26,622 nucleotides of DNA from Flavobacteriales bacterium. Lineage in GTDB: Bacteria; Bacteroidota; Bacteroidia; Flavobacteriales_F; PHOS-HE28. A program made the translations under genes and the position numbers. The notes beneath the pieces are model-generated. The model saw nothing but the letters and a program-made list of their open reading frames with translations. It searched no databases and had not been told where the DNA came from. Below, piece by piece: positions 1-9,716 of the stretch (position 1 is its first letter; each line of letters begins with the position of its first letter). The stretch spans positions 1 to 26,622 of the forward strand of contig JADJDP010000006.1 in NCBI GenBank assembly GCA_016702645.1, in the 5' to 3' direction.

Positions 1-814
1 CGCAAGCCGCGTTGGATGAGTTGCGTGCGGGAACGAGGAAACCAGAAGCGCCTCACACGGCTGCAGCAGGACACCACCATCCTCGGCACCTCGCTTCGGC
101 AGATGACAGGGCAGTACGACAAATCGACTCGCTGAACAACGAACTGTTGGAAAGTACAACAAGCTCCTGGCAGGCGACCGCAGCGAGAACCGCAACTGCT
201 CACGGACCTGGAGGCCTTGAGGTTGGAATTGATGAACAAAGGAGGACTCGGTGAACGCCCTTGGACGTCGTGTCTCCGAGAAGCAAGCCGCGCTTGCTGA
301 ACGTGAAGCGAAACTTGCCGAACTGCAGGCGGAGCTGGCAGCAAAGGATACTGCCATGAAAGCGTTGAAGGACCGTGTGAGCGCAGCGCTCACGGGCTTC
401 GAAGGGAAGGGTCTCACCGTGGAGCAACGCAATGGCCGCATTTACGTGAGCATGGAGAACAAGCTGCTGTTCCCCAGCGGCAGTGCTATTGTGGACGCGA
501 AGGGAAAGGAGGCCCTGACCAAGTTGGCCAAGGCGATCGAGAACGAGAAGGACCTCAGCATCTTGGTGGAGGGCCACACCGATACGGACAAGATCAAGGG
601 GGCAGCACCTACAAGGACAGCTGGGACCTCAGCGTGATGCGTGCCAACCAGCGTAGTGAGGATCGCTGCAAGAGAGCAGCGCGATGGTTCCACGCGCATC
701 ACAGCGGCGGGGCGTGGGTACATTCCGCTGGATGCCGCCGATAAGCGAAGAACCGACGCATCAGGTGATCTCTCACCGGACCTACGGGAGCTTTATAAGC
801 TGGTGAAGGAGTAA
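1..814 (+). CDS. OmpA-family envelope protein, 5' truncated and frameshifted
   Basis: This is the C-terminal part of a protein with a long coiled coil followed by an OmpA-like peptidoglycan-binding domain. The coiled coil is rich in Ala, Glu, Lys and Leu, for example EKQAALAEREAKLAELQAEL around 280-340. The OmpA domain contains the hallmark VEGHTDTD (about 566-589), DLSVMRA (about 625-645) and RITAAGRGYIPLD (about 695-735), ending ELYKLVKE with a TAA stop at 812-814. The reading frame changes several times: near 120-190, at the G-run 598-602 (five Gs where six restore the frame), and near 647, where an extra A breaks RATSVVRI. Such proteins tether the outer membrane to peptidoglycan. The N-terminus lies before the window. 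The family is secure; the exact protein sequence is not. Confidence 0.85.
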
Positions 815-871
815 GGGTGGCCTGCATAGGAAGGATGGTCGTGCCCTGGCTGGTCGCGATGGATCCCATCG

Positions 872-3153
872 ATGCGGAAAGCAACGACCGGGCTTACTTT
901 GCTCGTCATCACGGACACCACCAGAACCACCGTCGTGGGGGGACCCTATTGGCCCTTTGCTCTGCCTTCGCATTCCTGCAGACCGAGGCCCAAACACAAG
1001 ACCTGCAAGCCTATACCTACATCCAACACGCTACCTGCGGAAATTCGACCGGCGGTATCACTGTGTCGGTTTGGGGTGGCATGGCACCGTACACCTTCCT
1101 ATGGTCGCCGGTTCCCGCAACCGGACAAGGCACTTCCTCGATCACCAATGCGTTGCCGGGTATCTACACCGTGACTATCACTGATAGCAATGCGGAGGTG
1201 CTCACTCTGGATGCGGAGATCGTCTGACCCCGGACCTTTTTCACCCTTCACCCCAGCCGCTCCAGCATGGTCCTGCAACAGGGCGTGTGATGGCAACTTC
1301 TACTACTGGGTACCTCTCAACAGCGTAACTCCCTTCACCACCACGTTCGACCCACCGGGTCCGGTTGGCAATGCCACGCCGAACGGGATACACGTCTCGC
1401 AGCTGTGCGCCAGCGAGGAGCTACTTGGTGACGGTGAGCGATGATGCGGGTTGCACGGGAACGTTTGGTCCATTGGATGTCATTGGACCCATGGCTCCGC
1501 AGTTGATCTCCTCGTCCGTAACAGGTAGCTGCCCTGACGGAAACACCGGATCGCTCACTGTGGAGTTCAACCAAGTCGATTCGATCATTGTCACCGGGCC
1601 CAGCGGAACCTACTTCATCGAATCGGAGAATCCGTACACGTTGACCAACATTCCCGCAGGCACCTACGTGGTTTACGCGAACAGTGGTGGTCAATCAGCC
1701 CCGCCGGGTAGCACCGGAGCTTGCTCAGCCACCTACGATATCGTTGTCCCGGTTTCGACCGGTCCGTGCGGAAGCGTGAACGGTGTGGTGTATGCCGACC
1801 TCGACGCGAACTGCGCCCAAGATGCCAGTGACCCCGGACTTCCATACCGCGTGCTGGAGATCGGCCCCCGGGGCAACTACGCGCTCACACCGATGATGGT
1901 TCCTACTCACCGAACTGTTCTACGGCAGCTATGACCTCGATGCCGCTTTCACGAACTATGACATCATCTGTCCGGCGTTACCAGGCTCCTTCGTGCTGGA
2001 TGCGATGCGCCCCTTCAGCAACGATCGACCTGTCCGCTGAACCCACCTTCGGACCGGATGTGCGTACCCATCTCAACGCCGGTGTGCATCGCCCTGGGTT
2101 CCCGGTGAGCTATTCCGTGGTTGTCCAGAACGATGGCCCTTACGCGTTCACGGACCTGTTGCTCCACCTCAACTACGACCCCATTCTCACTTTCACTTCG
2201 GCCGAAGGAGGTGGTGCGTTCATGGCTGCCGGTCATGTGCAGTGGACCGCGCTATCACTTGCCCCGTTCCAGAGCGTGACCTATAACGTGCAACTGGCGG
2301 TACCGAACAGCACGGCGCTGATAGGGACCAGTATGAACGGCACAGCGACTATTGCACCCACACCTGCCGACAGCGATCGGTCCAACGACAGCTACAGCAT
2401 CACCGCACGGTCGTGAATTCCTACGACCCTAACGATAAGCTCGCACGCACCAGCTCGCAGACCAGTGATGCAAACTACTTCTTCGACATCGACACCTACA
2501 TCGACTACACTGCTCGTTTCCAGAACACCGGAACTGCCGAAACCATCACTGTGGTGGTGAACGACACCATTTCCGACCTGTTCGATATGCTCTCCTTGGA
2601 AGTGCTTGGTGCATCGCACCCCTTCACTGCGCAATTACTGCCCGGCAGAACCTTGTCGTTCACCTTCGCTGACATCATGCTTCCTGATAGCACCACCGAT
2701 CTTTTGGGCAGCCAGGGCTTCGTGAGCTTCAGGTTGAAACTCTTTCCAGGCCTACCGATGCAAGCGGTCGTTCCGAACGCAGCGGACATCTACTTCGACT
2801 TCAACGATCCGATCCGCACGAACACCGCTTCGCTCATCACGGAGATCAGCGTGGGGGTGCCCGAGGCGATCACCACGATGGGTTTGCGCCCGAATCCCGT
2901 GCATGACCATCTGCTTGCCGATCTTCCACAAGGAACAGGGATGGTCGAGATCGTTTCAACGGATGGGAGGGTTCTGCAGCGTACAGCGGCGCGAACCAGT
3001 GCATTGCGCATGGATGTGAGCTCGCTGCCAGCAGGTGCCTACTTGCTGAGGGCTACCTCTTTGACCGGGGTTGTTGTGCACGAGCGCTTCGTGAAGTACT
3101 CATCGCCCGTACGCCGGAGATATGTAACGGTCTTGGCCGAACGGCCCCCCTGA
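872..3153 (+). CDS. T9SS-exported adhesin-like protein with DUF11-like repeats (frameshifted)
   Basis: A large secreted protein reconstructed from pieces in different frames. The N-terminus has a signal-peptide core, LLALCSAFAFLQTEAQ (about 945-993), reached from ATG 872 only by a frame change in the G6 run 937-942. Next come SprB/PKD-like segments (GGITVSVWGGMAPYTFLWS; a later LVTVSDDAGCTGTFGPLDV) and a DUF11-like region (VSYSVVVQNDGPYAFTDLLL). A conserved block follows with DPNDK, FQNTGTAETITVVVNDT and ADIYFDFNDPIRTNTA (about 2420-2830), typical of large Bacteroidota surface proteins. The C-terminus (PNPVHDHLLADLP, then SSLPAGAYLLRA) is a type A T9SS sorting domain. Frame changes lie near 940, 1225, 1415, 1900, 2010 and 2415, and the last residues after ERFVKY may also be shifted. 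Probable role: cell-surface or secreted adhesin; ligand unknown. The start is uncertain. Confidence 0.75.
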
Positions 3154-3312
3154 AGAGTTCGTCCTCCTGAAGCTGTATTGGGAACTTCATTTCCCCTGAT
3201 GGGGCGAAAGGGACAATAGATCAGCATATCGAGAACGCTTCTACGGCCCGATACGAAGTGGTCGGAAGAGCTCCTAAGTGGGTCGAAGATCCTCGATGCG
3301 GTGCGCGATGTT

Positions 3313-3360
3313 CGCTCCGTTTCGGACATCCTCTGATCAAGGGTTTTGCGGAACGGAGCG
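3313..3360. repeat. 9-bp inverted repeat
   Basis: CGCTCCGTT at 3313-3321 is matched by its exact reverse complement at 3352-3360, with 30 bases between. Two or three further inner pairs are possible with one G-T wobble. It may be the terminator stem of the upstream secreted-protein gene; no function is shown. Confidence 0.4.
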
Positions 3361-3556
3361 ATTAGAGGGTGCGCGTTCGCCGATCTACCGCATACACTCG
3401 TAGAAAACCCCGTGAACCCGACGGAACGGGAAATATCGATGACGGGGCGGACAGGATGGGCGACCGGCGCGGAACCTTGCCCGCTGAGCACGTGGGAACC
3501 ATCTCGTCATCGGTCTTTCGCACTCCTGCAGCCCTCTAGTTTAGCCGCATCGGTAT

Positions 3557-3584
3557 GCACCATGAAAGCTTTTCAGCATGGTGC
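3557..3584. repeat. 8-bp stem hairpin upstream of the C25-like gene
   Basis: GCACCATG (3557-3564) and CATGGTGC (3577-3584) form a perfect 8-bp stem with a 12-base loop containing the palindrome AAAGCTTT. It lies about 120 bases before the next gene start at 3707. It could be a leader or terminator hairpin; role unknown. Confidence 0.35.
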
Positions 3585-3706
3585 CGAACCTGGATCGATC
3601 GAAGTGTTGCTCCGCACTTCGTTGGATACCGGCGGAACGAGCGATCGTCCGGAACGAGGCATGTGGTGTGGAGCGTTGTGATGAATCTCCCTCCAACCAG
3701 CAGCCC

Positions 3707-6700
3707 ATGATACTACAACGTTCGCTCTTTGTACTGCTGATGACCGTGCAGGTGATCGGGGCCACAGCCCAGACCGCATCCCAGAAGGCAGCCGTGCAGT
3801 TGAGCGCCACCGTGCAGGCATCGACATCAACGATCACGCTCACTTGGACCTCGCTACCGAGCACAACGTCCATCACCATTTACCGTAAGTTGAAGTCTGC
3901 CACCAGTTGGGGCAGTGCGATAGCGTCCCCTTCCAGCACCGCGACAACGTATGCGGACAACACGGTGAGCGTGGGAACCGCTTATGAGTACAAAGTATTG
4001 CGCGTCGCCGGTGGTGTTACCGGTTCGGGTTACATCAGTTCCGGTATCCAGGTCGGCCCAGTGGACTATCGTGGTAAGATGATCCTGCTGGTTGACAACA
4101 CATTCTCCAGCGCATTGAGCGCGGAACTGAGCACCTTGCAGAACGACTTGCGCGCGGATGGTTGGGAGGTGGAGCGTAGCGACCTCGCCCGTTCAGCTTC
4201 GGTGGCCACCGTTCGAAGCACGATCGTCGGACACTACAACGCGGATGCGGCGAACGTGAAGACCGTGTTCATCATCGGCCACCTCGCCGTTCCCTATTCC
4301 GGCAACGTGAATCCCGATGGCCACAGCGAACACCGTGGGGCATGGCCGTGCGATGGCTACTACGGTGATGTCAACGGGACCTGGACGGACAACAGCGTGA
4401 ACAACAGTGCCGCGTCCCGCCCGGAGAACCGGAACATCCCCGGTGATGCAAGTTCGACCAGAGCAGCTTCCTTCGCCGCTGGAATTGCAGGTGGGTCGTG
4501 TGGACTTCTACGACATGCCCGCCTTCAGTGCGAACGAAACAGAACTCACGCGAGCCTACTTGAACAAGCTGCATGCGTTCAAGATGAAGTTCTGGGCCCA
4601 CCGCACGCGGCAGTGTTCGACAACTTGCAATGGGTGAGCAACCCGCTGGCTGCAAGCGCATGGCGCAACATCGGCGGCATGGTGGCTCCGGCCAACGTGA
4701 CGGCCGCGAATCAGGGCGGAACGCTGTTCCACCAGCTGGTGGACGATCAGAGCTACTTGTGGACCTACTCCAGCGGAGGCGGACTGCAAGCCACCGTGGG
4801 CAGCACCCTTACCTACAACGGTGCCGACCGTGTGGGTACCACACAGGACTTTGCGAGCACCTCCAACATGGGCGGTGTGTTCAACATGTCCTTCGGCAGC
4901 TACTTCGGGGATTGGGACAACAAGAACAATTTCCTGCGCGCCGCTGGCGAGCGGGTACGGCCTCACCAATTGCTGGGCGGCGATCCCCGCGTGGTACTTC
5001 CACCACATGGCCATGGGCGAGAACATCGGGTACAGCACCATGGTGAGCATGAACAACACCAGTTTGTACACACCGCTCACCGATGGCTGGCAGAGCACCA
5101 CCGGCAACACGCATTTGGCGCTGATGGGCGATCCCAGTCTGAGGCTCAAATTCCTGGTACCGCCATCGAACTTGGTGGTGACCAATACTGCGGGCACGGC
5201 CTCTTTTGCTTGGACGCCCGCCTCTGAGACAGGTGGATGGATACCACCTCTATCGTGTGAACTCCAGCACCGGAGCGTTGACCCGCCTGACCACGAATGC
5301 GGTCACAGGCACCACGTATTCGAACGGAGCGATCCCATATACCGCGAGCACGGAGTACATGGTGCGCGCCGTGAAATTGCAGACCGATCCCAGTGGTAGC
5401 TACTACAACCTCTCGCTCGGGTCGTTCGCGATCACCCCAGCGGGTGGTGTCGCTGATTGCCAGGGCGTGGTCGGTGGTTCCGCTGCACCAGGTGTTGCAT
5501 GCAATGATGGCAACGCATGCACGATCAACGATGTGTGGACTTCGAATTGTCAGTGTGCAGGCACCGCTGTGAATGGTACGGCCACCATCACCGCAGGCGG
5601 ACCAACCTCGTTCTGCACGGGTGGAAGCGTGGTGCTGAGTGCTAACACAGGGACAGGGTACACCTATGTGTGGAAGAAGAACGGTGTGACGATCAGCGGG
5701 GCAACTTCCGCCACGTACACATGCACCACAGCAGGCAGCTACACGGTGACAAGGACTTCCGGAGGCTGTGCCACCACTTCGGCCGCGACCATCGTATCCG
5801 TAGGTACCGCACCAGCGGCAACCATCACGGCCGCCTCCACGACTTCCATTTGTTCGGGAGCCAGTGTGGTGCTCAATGCGAACACGGGAACAGGATACAC
5901 CTATGTGTGGCAGAAGAACGGTACGACCATCAGCGGAGCCACTAGCAGCAACTATGCCGCTACGACGGCGGGCAGTTACGCGGTAACCGTGACGAACAGC
6001 GGCTGTTCCACCAATTCAGCGGCGACAGCTGTCACGGTGCTCGCTGCGCCCACCATTGCTTGTAGCGCAAATACGGCCGCGGGGACCGTATCGGTCACCG
6101 CAACAGGAGGAACGACGCCATACACCTACTCATGGAATACCAATCCTTCGCAAACCACGGCTACCGCCTCTGTTTCAATAGCGGGTTCATATACAGTGAC
6201 GGTCAGGGGTGCGAACGGGTGCAGTACTACTTGTACGGTGTCCTTTACGCCCGCCGGTCCGGTCAACTGCTCGGGAACGCACACGGAGGCGCAGGGATCC
6301 TGGGGCTCTTCCAGCAGCACACAGTCGTTGTACATGACAGCCAACTTCGTTGCGGGTTTTCCCTCGCCCAACTACCTCACGATCGGTTGCGGTACACGGC
6401 TCATGCCGTTCACGACGGCCGCTTCGATCGTTTCGGCGCTTCCCACCTACGGCACACCTGCCCTCTTACCCACCGGTACCACGGTGAACCCGACCACGGT
6501 CTCCAACTCGTTCGTGGGCCAATTGGTCTCTGCGAAATTGAATGTGCGCTTCGATGAGATGAGCACCTCGTTCGCTTCGTCCACCGTTCTCCTGAAGAAC
6601 ATGATCGTTGCGAGCGGCACTTTCGCTGGGATGACCGTTCAGCAGGTCATCAACTTGGCTGATCAAACCATCGGGGGATGTTCCTCCACGTACACACGTT

Positions 6701-7098
6701 CCTCACTGAGCAGCGCGCTCACACAGATCAACAACGGCTACGACGGTCCGAACGAGAACAGTGGGTATTTGGTGTGCCCCGGAACCACCGGAATGGTCTT
6801 GGAACCGAACGCACCAGCGACCGTAATTGACGGGAAGCTCTTGGAAGTGATCGTGTTCCCCAACCCTGTTCGGGACGCAGCAACGATCCTGCTCACCGGA
6901 GGTGATGAGGACGAAGCAGTAACCATCGATCTCTACACGCTCTCTGGCGCGATGGATCGTTCCCTCTACAGCGGCACCGTTGGAGCAGGGATGCAGCAAC
7001 GCATTGTCTGGGATGCTTCCAATTGCGCACCGGGCGTGTACTTCTGTCGTGTGCAGCAGGGTGAGCGCATGACGATGGTGAAGGTTCTCGTGCAGTAG
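3707..7098 (+). CDS. T9SS-exported gingipain-fold (C25-like) multidomain protein, frameshifted
   Basis: A secreted protein of about 1130 residues. ATG 3707 begins a signal peptide (LFVLLMTVQVIGATAQ). Domain order: fibronectin-III-like module (about 3790-4060); C25/gingipain-like region starting GKMILLVDNTFSSALSAEL with FIIGHLAVPYSGNVNPDGH, LELQVGRVDFYDMPAF, FNMSFGSYFGDWD and ALMGDPSLRLKF (about 4070-5155); second fibronectin module; two Ig-like repeats 79 residues apart (about 5580-6040); a PKD-like repeat; a unique 200-residue stretch; and a T9SS type A sorting domain (VIVFPNPVRDAATILL) ending KVLVQ, TAG 7096-7098. Frame changes lie near 4445, 4610, 4945 and 5225. True gingipains have a catalytic His and Cys; here the His-box position reads FGSYFGDWD without His, although a Cys in LTNCWAAIPAW remains. 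Peptidase activity is therefore doubtful. The alternative is a structural relative of C25. Confidence 0.75.
5580..6045 (+). repeat. Two tandem Ig-like coding repeats (237-bp period)
   Basis: Two successive modules inside the C25-like protein share the string TGTGYTYVW, followed by KKNGVTISGAT (5670 onward) or QKNGTTISGAT (5907 onward). Equivalent bases such as the start of AACAC lie at 5644 and 5881, so the unit is 237 bp (79 residues). These are Ig-like spacer domains common in T9SS cargo. The near-identity at DNA level suggests a fairly recent internal duplication. Confidence 0.7.
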
Positions 7099-7183
7099 CG
7101 GTCGCTCCCTTCGATAGGATCCGTAGGTTGGCTGGATCGAACCTCTTCACGCGAGGAGCGTCCGAGAAAAAACCATCCTCCCA

Positions 7184-8405
7184 ATGCGCGGCACGATCCC
7201 CGTTCTTCTCTGTTCGCTTACCATGCGGCTCTGGGCCCAGGGCCCGACGGTCACGAGTTGGATCGTCAATCCCGGGAACGAGACCGGTTACGGTGGCCAC
7301 CTAACCAACACCCAGGAGGTGTGGTACACCGCTTCGGATGCATACGTGGTATGCACCTGCATTCCGGGGTATGATATCGGTCCGTGGGCCGGTAACCCGA
7401 ATACACCCGCCAATCAGAACTTCACCTTCAAGATCACGCGCACGCCCGTGGAGAACACGGGCACCGACGTGGTGACCGGACTCGGCCACATCGGGGTGTG
7501 GCGCAACGGGGTGAGCATCTTCAACGCGAAGGATGGGATGAGCTACAACAACCAGGGCATCTGGAACCGGGATGCGCTTGTTTGGGAGGGATCCAGTTTC
7601 GATGTGTGCCTCGGGCATCCGGCACCCAACGGCGAGTACCACCACCATGTGAACCCCGCTTGCTTGTACGACTACATGGATGATCAGCAGCACTCGGACC
7701 TCATCGGGTATGCGTTCGATGGGTTCCATCTACGGCGCGTTCGCGTACACCAACACCGATGGTACGGGCCCCATCGCGCGCATGCGGTCGAGCTACCGGC
7801 TACGCACCATCACCGATCGTACCACGCTGCCTAATGGAACCGTCCTTACCGCTGGGCAATACGGTCCTGCCATCGGTGGCCAGTACCCGCTCGGTGCTTA
7901 CTTGGAGGACTATGAATACGCTGCGGGCTTCGGCGACTTGGACGATCACAATGGTCGCTTCTGCATTACGCCGGAGTATCCGGCGGGCACCTATGCCTAC
8001 TTCGTTACGGTGAACGATCAGCTCGACCCCGAGTATCCATATGTGTTGGGGCCCACCTATTATGGTACGGTGCCAACAGGTAACACGGGTCCAGGAGGTG
8101 GCCACAATACCATCCCCGGCGGTGCAACGGAGTACGATCCTTCCACGGTGGGCATTGCGCCACTGATGGATTACCCGATCGTTCAGGTCTTCCCGGTTCC
8201 GGCGAACGATGGTATCAATGCGACATGCTCGCGATCAGCCATCCAGGAAGTCGAAGTGCTGGATCGAACGGGGCGGTGTGTCCTTCGTGCGGCACCCCTC
8301 GCATCCATGTTCACGCTGGACATATCCTCGCTTTCTACGGGCACCTACGTGATGAGCATGCGCACGGACGATGGCATGGCGCGTCGCCCGTTCGTGAAGG
8401 AGTAG
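7184..8405 (+). CDS. Secreted YHYH-domain protein with T9SS sorting domain (one frameshift)
   Basis: About 406 residues when two frames are joined. Residues 1-18 (MRGTIPVLLCSLTMRLWA) form a signal peptide. The YHYH-type domain is recognised by GIWNRDALVWEG, NGEYHHHVNP (about 7630-7660) and GYAFDGF followed by IYGAFAYTNTDGTG, FGDLDDHNGRFCITPEYP and GTYAYFVTV. The frame changes at about 7725, between FDGF and IYGAF, where the family has a Pro and the DNA appears to lack bases. The C-terminus (VQVFPVPANDGINA, LDISSLSTGTYVMSM, RRPFVKE) is a T9SS sorting domain ending at TAG 8403-8405. The YHYH domain has no established biochemical role; its His-rich core suggests metal binding, which is inference. 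It is the third T9SS-type cargo gene in a row. Confidence 0.8.
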
Positions 8406-8509
8406 GAAGCTACCAGCAACAGCTTCGCCGCCGGTCACATTCAGCAGCCTGTAACCGGGTCGGCTTTGTGTTCGTCCTAGTTTCGTAGGACCAACAAAAC
8501 CACACGCCT

Positions 8510-9232
8510 ATGCGTACCCTCATCGCCCTTGCCGCGAGTGCTGTCATCGTCGTACTCGCCACCTCCGCCTGCGTGCTCAACCATGATCATGTGAAGGGTG
8601 TCGGCGAGCCTATCAAGAAGCCCCTTGCGGTCGAACCCTTCCACGGTATCGAGGTGAACGGCTCCATGGACGTGGAGATCGTGACGGCGGATGTGCAGGC
8701 GGTGGAAGTGGAGGCGCAAGCGAACATCGCAGAGCTACTGACCACCGTAGTGAAGAACGGGACCTGGATCGTTTCGACCTCGAAGAGCTACAGCACCGAC
8801 AAGCCCTTCACCATCCGCATCCGGGTTCCTTCCATGGACCTGGTGCATATCAATGGATCGGGGGATGTGAAGAGCACGGACATCTTCGAAGCGGAGAAGG
8901 TCGACCTCGCGATCTCCGGAAGCGGCGGCATCCAGTTCGCCGTGAAGGCCACCTCGGTGCGTGCGGCGATCGATGGGTCTGGGGACATCCGCATGACGGG
9001 ATCATGCTCCAAGCTCAGCGCTGCGATCGCCGGTAGTGGCGATGTGAAGGCATCGGAACTGGTGACCGCCGACCTCAGCGTGGACATCGCTGGCAGCGGT
9101 GATGTGAGCGCCAACGCGAGCGGAGCGGTCAACGTTGCGATCGCCGGCAGCGGCGATGTAGTGCTCATGAAGAAACCCGCGAGCATCAAAGAGAGCATCG
9201 CGGGTTCCGGTGAAGTGCGTATCGCGAAATGA
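8510..9232 (+). CDS. Putative lipoprotein with GIN domain (DUF2807)
   Basis: An intact gene of 240 residues. Residues 1-21 form a lipoprotein signal ending at the lipobox-like LATSAC, so Cys21 is the likely acylation site. The rest is a GIN/DUF2807 domain (putative auto-transporter adhesin head), opening with VEPFHGIEVNGSMDVEIV. It is followed by at least six beta-helix turns carrying a repeating motif: INGSGDV, ISGSGGI, IDGSGDI, IAGSGDV twice or more, and IAGSGEV at the end. The family is widespread in Bacteroidota, is expected at the cell surface or outer membrane, and has no defined ligand. The gene ends just before a hairpin shared with the convergent small gene. It is one of the few genes here with no frameshift. 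Confidence 0.85.
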   Translation: MRTLIALAASAVIVVLATSACVLNHDHVKGVGEPIKKPLAVEPFHGIEVNGSMDVEIVTADVQAVEVEAQANIAELLTTVVKNGTWIVSTSKSYSTDKPFTIRIRVPSMDLVHINGSGDVKSTDIFEAEKVDLAISGSGGIQFAVKATSVRAAIDGSGDIRMTGSCSKLSAAIAGSGDVKASELVTADLSVDIAGSGDVSANASGAVNVAIAGSGDVVLMKKPASIKESIAGSGEVRIAK

Positions 9233-9255
9233 CCATCGCGATGGTATGAAATGCA

Positions 9256-9281
9256 AAGGGGCCCGGCGAACCGGACCCCTT
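9256..9281. terminator. Bidirectional terminator hairpin between convergent genes
   Basis: AAGGGG (9256-9261) pairs with CCCCTT (9276-9281), and CCGG (9263-9266) pairs with CCGG (9271-9274) around a CGAA loop, with one C/A mismatch at 9262/9275. It lies exactly between the stop of the GIN lipoprotein (9232, plus strand) and the stop of the small Lys/Ala gene (9299, minus strand), as expected for a shared terminator. It is followed by only a short T-poor tail, so efficiency is unknown. Confidence 0.7.
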
Positions 9282-9298
9282 CGTGCGTCGAAGAACGA

Positions 9299-9391
9299 CT
9301 ACTTCTTCTTCTTGGCGGCCTTCTTGGCTGCCTTCTTAGGGGCTGCTTTCTTGGTCGCCTTCTTCGCTGCTTTCTTTGCTTTCTTAGCCAT
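9299..9391 (-). CDS. 30-residue Lys/Ala-rich histone-H1-tail-like protein
   Basis: The minus strand from ATG 9391 to TAG 9299 encodes 30 residues made only of Lys, Ala, one Thr and one Pro after Met. It reads MAKKAKKAAKKATKKAAPKK followed by AAKKAAKKKK; 16 of the 30 residues are Lys. The repeated KKA(A) period resembles the tails of histone H1, bacterial Hc1/AlgR3-like proteins and other basic DNA-compacting proteins, so DNA or RNA binding is a reasonable inference. Support for expression: a TACGTTTG element matching the Bacteroidota -7 consensus lies 20-27 bases upstream of ATG, and a terminator hairpin follows the stop. Regular codons (AAG, GCC, GCA) argue against chance low-complexity DNA. 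It is much shorter than typical histone-like proteins. The alternative is a basic ribosome-associated peptide. Confidence 0.7.
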   Translation of the reverse strand: MAKKAKKAAKKATKKAAPKKAAKKAAKKKK

Positions 9392-9410
9392 GGTGAAATG
9401 GGTTTGTTGT

Positions 9411-9444
9411 CAAACGTATGTCAATGCGGTTCCTGTTACGCAAT
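9411..9444 (-). promoter_or_regulatory. Bacteroidota-type promoter of the Lys/Ala peptide gene
   Basis: On the minus strand, TACGTTTG (complement of 9411-9418) matches the Bacteroidota -7 element TAnnTTTG exactly. ATTG (complement of 9441-9444) lies 22 bases upstream, close to the expected place of the -33 TTTG element. This would start transcription a few bases after 9411 and leave a short leader before ATG 9391. It is a pattern match only. Confidence 0.5.
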
Positions 9445-9716
9445 ATCGTATACGAATGTTCCCACCATCCACTGTTGATATCGTGGACCGCATCAATGGA
9501 CGATCGCGATCGTTGAGCACGTGATCGCATGCGCGCGATCGCGAAGATCACATGCGCGATCGATGCATTGAACGGTGCTATCATCGATCCGTTCGAATCA
9601 TCGCATCGATCCGCCTTCGTGATCACGAACGGGGCCGACTCGCTGCAAGTGCTGATAATGCTGGTGGTTCGCTGGTGCTACGATCCTCGGCGAACGCACA
9701 CGATGTCACGATACGG
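9445..9716. other. GATC-dense, palindrome-rich intergenic DNA
   Basis: About 270 bases with no supported gene. GATC occurs ten times between 9502 and 9685 and nine times within 123 bases (9502-9624). The region includes the perfect palindromes GATCGCGATC (9502-9511) and GCGATCGC (9535-9542), an inverted pair GTGATC (9521-9526)/GATCAC (9546-9551), and a near-direct repeat CATGCGCG followed by ATCG. It separates the Lys/Ala peptide gene from the 3' end of the GNAT-like gene, so it is not the promoter of the latter. Function unknown. Confidence 0.5.

Larger units (their letters stand above)
3154..3706. other. Intergenic region with two inverted repeats
   Basis: About 550 bases between two secreted-protein genes with no convincing coding sequence. 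It holds two inverted repeats. CGCTCCGTT (3313-3321) pairs with AACGGAGCG (3352-3360). GCACCATG (3557-3564) pairs with CATGGTGC (3577-3584). Either could act as a terminator or leader structure, but neither has a clear T-tract. No Bacteroidota-type promoter stood out. Confidence 0.5.

Noticed and set aside
3039..3491. 150-codon minus-strand frame over the adhesin 3' end and spacer
   Set aside because: Overlaps the T9SS sorting domain on the other strand; composition is unlike a protein family.
9575..9620. T-loop-like GTTCGAATC suggesting a tRNA
   Set aside because: The flanking bases do not form a 5-bp T-stem, and no acceptor or anticodon arms could be drawn.
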